Positions 24,692-31,360 of a stretch of DNA of 64,000 nucleotides are shown here, piece by piece. Under the pieces are notes generated by a model. The model saw nothing but the letters and a program-made list of their open reading frames with translations. It was not told the origin of the DNA and searched no databases. The position numbers were made by a program, and so were the translations under genes. How positions within the stretch are numbered: the first letter of the stretch is position 1; each line of letters begins with the position of its first letter. The DNA is from Actinomycetota bacterium (GTDB taxonomy: Bacteria; Actinomycetota; Acidimicrobiia; Acidimicrobiales; Ilumatobacteraceae): contig JACQZZ010000106.1 of assembly GCA_016213625.1 (NCBI GenBank), positions 1 through 64,000 of the forward strand, given 5' to 3'.

Positions 24692-25996
24692 ATGAACACT
24701 CCCTACAACGAAGCCCTCGGCGCGACACTCATCGAGCGCACCAAACGAGAGCAGATCGTCATCGTGGGAGTCACGCTGCCCGGCCACACCGACGACGACA
24801 CCGAGGCCGGCCTCGACGAACTCGAGTTGCTCATCGACACGGCGGGTGCCGACGTGGTGGCTCGCGTGATGCAGCGCCGCGACTCGCCCGACCACACCTG
24901 GTACATCGGCAAGGGCAAGGCCGAGGAGCTCCGCGACATCTGCCTGGTGGTCGATGCCGACACCGTGGTGTTCGACAACGAACTCGCTCCGGCGCAGCAG
25001 TACAACCTGGAGAAGCTGCTCGGTCGCACCGCGCTCGACCGCACTGCGGTCATCCTCGACATCTTCGCCCAGAACGCGCACACGCTGGAGGGCAAGGCCC
25101 AGGTGGAGTTGGCGCTGTTGCGCTATCGCCTTCCCCGGCTGCGCCGCGGTGCCACCGCGCGCATGTCGCAGCAGCGCGGCAGCATCGGCGGCCGGTTCGG
25201 TAGTGGTGAGACCAAGCTCGAGGTCGACCGCCGACGCATCAAGAACCGCATCAGCCGCCTCGAGAAGGAACTGAAGGACCTGCACACCAACCGTCACCTG
25301 CAGGGCAAGGGGCGGTCGCGCAGCGGGCTGGCTGCCGTCACCATCGTCGGCTACACCAACGCAGGGAAGTCGTCGTTGCTGAACACCCTCACCAAGGCGG
25401 GCGTGCTGGCCGAGGACCGGTTGTTCGCCACGCTGGATCCCACCACGCGTCGACTGTCGCTGCCCGGCGGCGAGCCGGTGCTGCTCACCGACACCGTCGG
25501 CTTCGTGCGTCGCCTGCCTCATGGTCTGGTCGAGTCGTTCAAGAGCACCCTCGAGGTGGCGAGTTCGGCCGACTTCCTGGTGCACGTGGTCGACTGCGCG
25601 GCACCAGATCCCGAGGGCCAGATCGCAGCGGTGCGCGAGGTGCTCGGCGAGATCGATGCACTGAAGGTGCCCGAGCTGCTCGTGTTCAACAAGGCCGACA
25701 TCGCGCCCGACGTGGCCGACGATCTGGTGCATCGCCATCAGGGCTCCGTGGCGGTCAGCGCGCTCACGGGCGCGGGACTCGAACACTTCCTGCGGGTCCT
25801 CGCCGATCGGTTGCGGTCCATCGCCACCGTCGTGGAACTGCTGGTGCCGTACGAGCGAGGCGACGTGCTCGCCGCCATCCACCGCGAGGGTGAAGTGGTG
25901 AGCACCTTCCACGAAGACGGGGGAGTGCGGGTGCGCGCCCGCCTCGGCGAGGCGTCGGCCGGTCGCCTCAGCGAGTTCACCGTCGCCCCTTCGTAG
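24692..25996 (+). CDS. hflX: ribosome-associated GTPase HflX
   Basis: A 434-residue GTPase. The HflX N-terminal domain includes YIGKGKAEELRD and ALDRTAVILDIFAQNAHTLEGK. A coiled coil follows (residues 175-200), then the G domain with G1 GYTNAGKSS (220-228), G3 DTVGFVRRLP and G4 NKAD. HflX splits stalled ribosomes in heat or antibiotic stress. GGAGGA (24676-24682 region) lies about 10 bp before the ATG. The family's downstream neighbour here is an aminotransferase rather than hfq, as usual in actinobacteria. Confidence 0.96.
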   Translation: MNTPYNEALGATLIERTKREQIVIVGVTLPGHTDDDTEAGLDELELLIDTAGADVVARVMQRRDSPDHTWYIGKGKAEELRDICLVVDADTVVFDNELAPAQQYNLEKLLGRTALDRTAVILDIFAQNAHTLEGKAQVELALLRYRLPRLRRGATARMSQQRGSIGGRFGSGETKLEVDRRRIKNRISRLEKELKDLHTNRHLQGKGRSRSGLAAVTIVGYTNAGKSSLLNTLTKAGVLAEDRLFATLDPTTRRLSLPGGEPVLLTDTVGFVRRLPHGLVESFKSTLEVASSADFLVHVVDCAAPDPEGQIAAVREVLGEIDALKVPELLVFNKADIAPDVADDLVHRHQGSVAVSALTGAGLEHFLRVLADRLRSIATVVELLVPYERGDVLAAIHREGEVVSTFHEDGGVRVRARLGEASAGRLSEFTVAPS

Positions 25997-26042
25997 AGTG
26001 CCTTCTTCCCGCGAGGTGCCCATCGGGCAGGATGGAGGGCGC

Positions 26043-27158
26043 ATGAACGAATCCCGCGGCTTCGTCCCGCCGCCGTACCCCTACGACCGACTCGACAAGT
26101 TCGCACCCCTCGGCGCCGCACTGCCGGGTGGGTTGGTCGACCTGTCCATCGGCACGCCCTGCGATCCGCCCCCGCCCGAGGTGGTGGCGGCGTTGTCCAG
26201 CAGCAACAGCGAACGTGGCTATCCGCCCAGCATCGGCACCGAGCCGCTCCGTCGGGCCATCCAGGGGTGGCTGCAGCGGCGGTTCGGTGTGGAGGCGTCG
26301 CTGGCCCAGATCGCCGCCTGCGTGGGCACGAAGGAGTTCGTGGCCACCACGCCGCAGTTCCTGAAGTTGCGCACGCCCTCGCTCGACACCGTGCTCTACC
26401 CGGCAGTGGCGTACCCCACCTACGAGATGGGTGCCATCCTCGCCGGGTGTCGGCCCGTGGCCGTGCCGGCCAACGCAGACGGCTCCATCGACCTGTCGGC
26501 CATCGACCCCGCCGACGCCGCTCGGGCGCTGATGCTGTGGGTCAACAGCCCCTCGAACCCCACGGGAGCACTCAGCGACCTCGAGGCTGCCGCCGCGTGG
26601 GGACGGGCACACGACGTGCCGGTGTTCAGCGACGAGTGCTACGTGGAGTTCACCTGGGACGGCCCGCCGCGCACCATCCTCGAACACGGCATGCAGGGCG
26701 TCGTCGCCGTGCATTCGCTGTCGAAGCGCTCGAACCTGGCGGGCCTGCGTGTGGGGTTCTACGTGGGTGACGAGGAGCTCGTCACCTACCTGAAGGAAGT
26801 GCGCAAGCACGTCGGCATGCTCGTGCCGGGGCCAGCGCAGGCTGCCGGCGCGGTGGCGCTGGCCGACGATGCCCATGTGCAGGTACAGCGCGACCGGTAT
26901 CGGCGGCGCCTCGAGCGCCTGGCCACCATCCTCCACGCGTGGTCCGGCCTGGAGATCCCGATGCCCGCCGGCAGCTTCTACCTGTGGTTCGACGCACACG
27001 ACGGCTGGGAGTTCGCCGAGCGACTGGCCCGCGAGGGCGGGGCGCTGGTGAGCCCTGGCGACTTCTACGGCGCGGGCGGTGCACAGAACGTGCGTGCCGC
27101 CGTGGTACAACCTGACGACCGGATCGAGCTCATCGCCTCACGGCTGGGGGTGCACTGA
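26043..27158 (+). CDS. dapC: N-succinyldiaminopimelate aminotransferase-like
   Basis: A 371-residue class I/II PLP aminotransferase. The catalytic Lys228 lies in HSLSKRSNLAGLRVG, WVNSPSNPTGA binds the substrate carboxylate and cofactor, and FSDECYVEFTWDG holds the ring-binding Asp and Tyr. The ending resembles actinobacterial DapC (PAGSFYLWF). It should make N-succinyl-LL-DAP. The function call also rests on dapF being in the same gene run; an aspartate-type transaminase remains possible. Its stop shares one base with the next start (TGATG). Confidence 0.8.
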   Translation: MNESRGFVPPPYPYDRLDKFAPLGAALPGGLVDLSIGTPCDPPPPEVVAALSSSNSERGYPPSIGTEPLRRAIQGWLQRRFGVEASLAQIAACVGTKEFVATTPQFLKLRTPSLDTVLYPAVAYPTYEMGAILAGCRPVAVPANADGSIDLSAIDPADAARALMLWVNSPSNPTGALSDLEAAAAWGRAHDVPVFSDECYVEFTWDGPPRTILEHGMQGVVAVHSLSKRSNLAGLRVGFYVGDEELVTYLKEVRKHVGMLVPGPAQAAGAVALADDAHVQVQRDRYRRRLERLATILHAWSGLEIPMPAGSFYLWFDAHDGWEFAERLAREGGALVSPGDFYGAGGAQNVRAAVVQPDDRIELIASRLGVH

Positions 27159-28018
27159 TGTCCTATCAACCGCAACCACCGTCGGGGGGTGCACCGCCGC
27201 CGCCGCAGTGGAGTCCGGCGCCGCCGGTCGCCGCGCCGCCGCCCACCCCGCCCGCCGGGGAGCGCCGCAAGGGCCTGCTGTTCGCCGGCATCGGTGTCGC
27301 CGTGGTGGGCCTGGTGGCCGGCGGCGTCATCGCCTCCACCGCTGGCAGCACCAAGGAGGAGACGGTGCAGGCGTTCGCCCGCGCTCCGGTGGGCTGCACC
27401 ACCACGCTCGAGTTCGAGAAGTCGGCCACGTTCACCCTGTTCGTGGAGACCAAGGGTTCGGCCATCGACGTGGGCGGTGACTGCGCCGGCAACGGCGCCA
27501 GCTACGACCGCACCTCACCCGACCTCCCCGAGGTGACCCTGGCGTTGGTGGACGAGGACGACAACCCGGTGGAGCTCAGCGAGAGCGACTCGTTCTCCTA
27601 CGACACCGGCGCGTTCGTGGGCCAGGCCATCCAGCAGGTGGACATCGACTCGCCCGGCACCTACCGGCTCACCGTCAGCAGCGCCGACACCGACTTCGCC
27701 ATCGCCATCGGTGGCGACCCCGAGGCCGACAGCAGCACGGTGCTCGCCATCGGCGGGGCGATCCTGCTGGTGGGGTTGCTCGCCGGAGCCGTGTTGATCG
27801 TGCTCGGACTGCGTCGCAAGGGTGGTGCCGGGGTACCGCCGAGCGCGCCGGCCGCCATGCCCCCGGCTGCAGGGTGGGCACCGCAACCACCGGCGCCTGG
27901 CTACGCGCCTGCCCCACCTGCTGCACCGGCTCCGCCGACCTACCAGCAGCCCCCGCCTGCTCCGCCGACCCCGCCCGTTCCGCCGGCGGGCCCGGGGTGG
28001 GGGGCACCCCAGACCTGA
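27158..28018 (+). CDS. proline-rich membrane protein
   Basis: A 286-residue protein not assigned to a family. Proline/glutamine-rich cytoplasmic N terminus (residues 1-40), helix GLLFAGIGVAVVGLVAGGVIAS, an external Asp/Ser-rich domain of about 140 residues with two cysteines (VGCTTTLEF and DCAGNG), a second helix VLAIGGAILLVGLLAGAVLIVLGL, and a proline/alanine-rich C-terminal tail of about 80 residues. The layout resembles actinobacterial cell-envelope proteins with low-complexity cytoplasmic tails. It is coupled to dapC by a one-base overlap. Confidence 0.72.
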   Translation: MSYQPQPPSGGAPPPPQWSPAPPVAAPPPTPPAGERRKGLLFAGIGVAVVGLVAGGVIASTAGSTKEETVQAFARAPVGCTTTLEFEKSATFTLFVETKGSAIDVGGDCAGNGASYDRTSPDLPEVTLALVDEDDNPVELSESDSFSYDTGAFVGQAIQQVDIDSPGTYRLTVSSADTDFAIAIGGDPEADSSTVLAIGGAILLVGLLAGAVLIVLGLRRKGGAGVPPSAPAAMPPAAGWAPQPPAPGYAPAPPAAPAPPTYQQPPPAPPTPPVPPAGPGWGAPQT

Positions 28019-28040
28019 CGCCGGCGAGCGCGGGCCGCTG

Positions 28041-28682
28041 CTAGAGGCGGCGCATGACCGTGACGACGCGCCCGAACACCTGCACCTCGTCGGCGGTGAA
28101 CACCATCGGCGACAGGCGCTCGTTCGCGGGCAACAAGGTGACGGTGGTGCCCTTGCGCTGGAACGTCTTCACGGTGGCCTCTTCGCCAGGAATGCCGGCG
28201 ATGACGATGTCGCCGTTGTCGGCCGTGTCCTGACTGCGGGCGACCACGAAATCGCCGTCCATGATGCCGACGTCGATCATCGAATCGCCGCGGACACGCA
28301 GCATGAACAGATCGCCGCCGGTGCCGGTGAAGTCTTCCGGCAGGGGGAACAGTTCCTCGACGTTCTCCTGGGCCAGCACGTCGGTGCCGGCGGCGACATC
28401 GCCCACGAGCGGGACGTGGCGGACGGGGCGCCGTTCGATGGCCGCATCGGACGACGGATCCCACTTCACCTCGAGCGCTCGCGGCTTGGTGGGGTCGCGG
28501 TGGAGGAAACCCATGCGCTGCAGCGACGCCAGGTGGCTGTGCACGGTGGAGGGGGAGGTGAGCCCGACGGACTCGCCGATCTCGCGCACGCTGGGGGGAT
28601 AGCCCCGATCGCGCATGCTCTTCTCGATGACCTCGAGGATGCCTCGTTGGCGGGCGGTGAGTCGTTCCGGTCGTACAGCCAT
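28041..28682 (-). CDS. lexA: SOS repressor LexA
   Basis: A 213-residue LexA. The winged helix covers residues 1-70 with recognition region SVREIGESVGLTSPSTVHSHL. The self-cleavage site is Ala98-Gly99 in GDVAAGTD, and the catalytic dyad is Ser134 (RGDSMID) and Lys172 (EATVKTFQRKG). It represses SOS genes until RecA filaments trigger cleavage. ATG 28682 is chosen because it gives the standard length and lies 7 bp after the -10 element TACGCT, so the mRNA should be leaderless. Several LexA boxes lie upstream, pointing to autorepression. Confidence 0.98.
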   Translation of the reverse strand: MAVRPERLTARQRGILEVIEKSMRDRGYPPSVREIGESVGLTSPSTVHSHLASLQRMGFLHRDPTKPRALEVKWDPSSDAAIERRPVRHVPLVGDVAAGTDVLAQENVEELFPLPEDFTGTGGDLFMLRVRGDSMIDVGIMDGDFVVARSQDTADNGDIVIAGIPGEEATVKTFQRKGTTVTLLPANERLSPMVFTADEVQVFGRVVTVMRRL

Positions 28683-28688
28683 GTCGCC

Positions 28689-28717
28689 AGCGTACACGCG
28701 TTCGTGGTGATGGTCAA
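28689..28717 (-). promoter_or_regulatory. lexA promoter
   Basis: On the minus strand TTGACC (28712-28717) and TACGCT (28689-28694) are 17 bp apart. Transcription would begin at or next to the A of the lexA ATG. A LexA-like box (28715-28728, CAAAC-ACCC-GTTCG, one mismatch) overlaps the -35 element. Confidence 0.72.
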
Positions 28718-28811
28718 ACACCCGTTCGTGCAACAAATGTTCGCCCGAGGGTTGACGATCGAACAATCGTTCTGCCACACTACGAACAGTCGTTCGGGAA
28801 ACAAGTGTTCG
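28714..28811. promoter_or_regulatory. LexA operator cluster between lexA and the LysM gene
   Basis: Two strong boxes are TCGAAC-AATC-GTTCTG (28759-28774) and ACGAAC-AGTC-GTTCGG (28782-28797). Weaker ones are CAAAC-ACCC-GTTCG (28715-28728), GCAAC-AAAT-GTTCG (28730-28743) and GAAAC-AAGT-GTTCG (28798-28811). The cluster can serve both divergent genes. Confidence 0.85.
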
Positions 28812-28861
28812 GTTCGCTCCGGCACTCGCTCCTCGAAACCCTGTCACACCCCTCGTGAAGG

Positions 28862-29242
28862 ATGCGTCTCATGTCGCTCACCGCCGTTCTCCCCGCCGCC
28901 CCCCAGCGCTACACCGTCGTCCTTCCGGGCCAGCTCGCCGATCCCCGTCCCACCACCACCGTGTACGTGCGCCGTCGGCTCCTCGTCTCGCTGGTGCTCG
29001 CCACCATCCTCGCCATCGTGTGGCTCAGCGCCGGCAGTGTCCTGGCGAACCGCGGGGGCGCACCTGCCTCCGCCTCCGCGGTTCGCCCGGCAACCACCTA
29101 TGTCGTCCAGCCCGGCGACACGCTGTGGTCCATCGCGTCCGCGCATCACGGCCAGGTGTCGCAGGCCGCATACGTCGATGTGCTGGTGCAGGCCAACGGC
29201 GGCGCCGGCATCCAGATCGGCCAGGTCATCACCCTTCCCTGA
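28862..29242 (+). CDS. LysM membrane protein, likely SOS division inhibitor (YneA/ChiZ-like)
   Basis: A 126-residue protein with a basic cytoplasmic N terminus, one helix (about residues 38-61, LLVSLVLATILAIVWLSAG) and an external C-terminal LysM domain (79-126, YVVQPGDTLWSIASAHHGQ to IQIGQVITLP). Mycobacterial Rv2719c (ChiZ), Bacillus YneA and Corynebacterium DivS share this size and layout, lie next to lexA and delay division in SOS. The gene is divergent from lexA behind several LexA boxes and precedes nrdR, exactly the mycobacterial order. ATG 28862 is used; ATG 28871 is a possible alternative. Confidence 0.83.
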   Translation: MRLMSLTAVLPAAPQRYTVVLPGQLADPRPTTTVYVRRRLLVSLVLATILAIVWLSAGSVLANRGGAPASASAVRPATTYVVQPGDTLWSIASAHHGQVSQAAYVDVLVQANGGAGIQIGQVITLP

Positions 29243-29303
29243 GGCGTCAGCGCCCCGAGGGTGACTGCCGCCCAGCGAAGGCGAGGGAGTACCCTCCAGA
29301 AGC

Positions 29304-29762
29304 ATGCGCTGCCCCAAGTGCCAGGCCGACGACACGAAGGTGATCGATTCGCGCGAGGCCGAAGAGGGCCTGGCCATTCGTCGCCGGCGCTCCTGTGTGG
29401 CGTGTGCGCACCGGTTCACCACCTACGAACGGTGTGAAGAAGTGCCGCTCACGGTCGTCAAGACCGGTGGTCAGCGCGAGCCGTTCGACCGGATGAAGAT
29501 CATCTCCGGGGTCAGCGCCGCGTGCAAGGGTCGGCCGGTCACAGCCGAGCAGATCGAACAGCTCGGCGAGGACATCGAGGACTACGCCCGCCTGCGCGGC
29601 CCGGAGCTGGCCTCGTCGGAAGTGGGGTTGGAAGTGCTCGATCGCCTCCGTCGCCTCGACGAGGTGGCCTACCTGCGCTTCGCCAGCGTCTACAAGGGCT
29701 TCGACGACGCCGCCGACTTCCAACGGGAACTCGTGCTGCTGAAGAAGCTGCAGCGTTCATGA
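29304..29762 (+). CDS. nrdR: transcriptional repressor NrdR
   Basis: A 152-residue NrdR: the zinc ribbon uses Cys3, Cys6, Cys31, Cys34 (MRCPKCQADDTKVIDSR...CVAC), and the ATP-cone covers about residues 48-140 (VVKTGGQREPFDRMKIISGV to YLRFASVYKGF). It binds (d)ATP and represses ribonucleotide reductase genes; nrdJ, a candidate target, is 4.4 kb downstream. TACCCT (29290-29295) is 9 bp before the ATG. The stop overlaps the next start (ATGA). Confidence 0.97.
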   Translation: MRCPKCQADDTKVIDSREAEEGLAIRRRRSCVACAHRFTTYERCEEVPLTVVKTGGQREPFDRMKIISGVSAACKGRPVTAEQIEQLGEDIEDYARLRGPELASSEVGLEVLDRLRRLDEVAYLRFASVYKGFDDAADFQRELVLLKKLQRS

Positions 29763-30670
29763 TCGCCCGCGCCTCGCTGGCAGCGGTGGCGCTGGTGGCG
29801 CTGGCGGCGTGCAGTGCCACGGCTGCGAGCGACTCGTCGCCCACCGAGCCCAGCTCCACCTCGATGGCGCCGAGCACGACGGAGGCGTCCACCACCACCA
29901 CGACAGCGGCGCCGAGCACCACATCGGCACCCACCACCACGATCGCGCCGAGCACGACCACCAGCACCTCCACTTCCACCACCGTGGCGGCGCTCGGCCA
30001 GGAGGTTCGTCCCGCCGACTTCCTCGGCGAGGAGATCATCGGCACGTCCGCCGAGGGTCGTCCCATCAGTGCATCGCACCGCGGCACGCCCGGCGGCACG
30101 GTCGTGCTGGTGGTCGGGGTCATCCACGGCAACGAGAACGCCGGCCTGGCCATCGTCGACCAGCTGGCGACGGTGCCGTTGCCCGCCGGCCTCGACCTGT
30201 GGCTGCTGCCGTTGATGAACCCCGATGGCTACGCCAACGACGTGCGCGGCAACGGCAACGGGGTCGACCTGAACCGCAACTTCCCCCACGACTGGACCGC
30301 CATCGCCGCACCCGGCGACTGGCAGTACAGCGGCTCCGGCCCCGGTAGCGAACCCGAGACCCAGGCGTACATGGCGTTCACCGACCGCATCCGCCCTGCG
30401 CTCACCCTTTGGTACCACCAGGACCTGTTCCGTGTGTCGCCCTCCACGGGGCGCGACGGCCCGCTGCGCCAGCGGTATGCGGAGCTCTCCGGGCTGCCGT
30501 ACGAGACCGTGAGCGGACCGGGCTCGGTCTACACCGGTGTCGCCGCCACGTGGACGCGACGCTCGCTGCCCGACGCGATGTCGTTCATCGTCGAACTCGG
30601 CCCCACGCTGTCGGCTGCCGAGGCCGAGGTGCACGCACAGGCCGTGTTGGCCGTCGCCCAGATGGCGTGA
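29759..30670 (+). CDS. M14-family zinc carboxypeptidase-like lipoprotein
   Basis: A 303-residue predicted lipoprotein: signal peptide with lipobox LAAC (Cys18), a Ser/Thr/Pro-rich linker to about residue 78, then an M14-type domain. Zinc ligands are His123 and Glu126 in IHGNENAG and a later His in LTLWYHQDLF; the substrate-binding Arg lies in GVDLNRNFPHDW and the general base in MSFIVELGP. It probably trims peptidoglycan peptides or peptides outside the membrane, like MpaA-type amidases. It is translationally coupled to nrdR (4-bp overlap), an unexpected pairing. Confidence 0.83.
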   Translation: MIARASLAAVALVALAACSATAASDSSPTEPSSTSMAPSTTEASTTTTTAAPSTTSAPTTTIAPSTTTSTSTSTTVAALGQEVRPADFLGEEIIGTSAEGRPISASHRGTPGGTVVLVVGVIHGNENAGLAIVDQLATVPLPAGLDLWLLPLMNPDGYANDVRGNGNGVDLNRNFPHDWTAIAAPGDWQYSGSGPGSEPETQAYMAFTDRIRPALTLWYHQDLFRVSPSTGRDGPLRQRYAELSGLPYETVSGPGSVYTGVAATWTRRSLPDAMSFIVELGPTLSAAEAEVHAQAVLAVAQMA

Positions 30671-30681
30671 ACCCGGCGCGG

Positions 30682-31341
30682 TCAGTCCGCGCGCACGTAG
30701 CGGGTGAACAGGAAGCCGTCGTCCTCCAGGAGGTGTGCCAGGCGCATTCGGCGAGCGATGGCCGGCGCGCCGACGGTGAGCCGCGGGCCGTCGCCACCGT
30801 TCAACTGCGGCGAGATGGTGAGGTTGAGCTCGTCGACCAGGTCGGCGGCCGCCAGCAGGCCGTTGAGCGTCGCGCCGCCCTCGGCCTGCACCACGTCGGC
30901 GTCGAGTTGGGCGACTGCGGCTGCGAGGTCGATGTCGCCGCGGCCGGCTCGAACGCTGGGCACCGGTACCTCGGGTGCGTCCTCGGGCAACACGAGCAGC
31001 GCCCGTCCGCTGGCCCACAACGGGGTGGTGAAGTCGAAGTCCGCGCGGCGCGACACCACCGCGATGCGCAGGTTCGGCGATTTTGGCGGGCCGTAGTCCT
31101 CCTTGCGCACGGTGGACGCGCCCACGAGCACCACGTCGACCAATGATCGCAGGGTGATCAGCAACTCCTGGTCGGTGGGGTTCGACAGTGCGCGTGAGTT
31201 GTGGTCCACGACGGTGGACCCGTCGAGTCCGGTCACCATGCACAGTTCCACCCACGGACGGTTGCTCGGCCGAGGCCGCGGCACGTCGTAGCACTGGCGC
31301 AACGTCACGTCGTCCGCAGCGTGGGGGAAGAGCTGTCGCAT
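30682..31341 (-). CDS. RibD C-terminal/DHFR-like pyrimidine reductase
   Basis: A 219-residue protein of the RibD_C family. It starts with VELCMVTGLDGSTVVDHNSRALS, the substrate and NADPH-binding strand, followed by VVLVGASTVRKEDYGPP and VVQAEGGATLNGLLAAADLVDELNLTISPQL, the most typical segment. It lacks the deaminase domain of bifunctional RibD. It could reduce a riboflavin precursor or act as an unrelated NADPH reductase. No rib genes are nearby. ATG 31341 gives the usual family N terminus; the molybdoenzyme gene starts divergently 19 bp away. Confidence 0.82.
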   Translation of the reverse strand: MRQLFPHAADDVTLRQCYDVPRPRPSNRPWVELCMVTGLDGSTVVDHNSRALSNPTDQELLITLRSLVDVVLVGASTVRKEDYGPPKSPNLRIAVVSRRADFDFTTPLWASGRALLVLPEDAPEVPVPSVRAGRGDIDLAAAVAQLDADVVQAEGGATLNGLLAAADLVDELNLTISPQLNGGDGPRLTVGAPAIARRMRLAHLLEDDGFLFTRYVRAD

Positions 31342-31360
31342 TGGTGGAAGACTGCCACTC

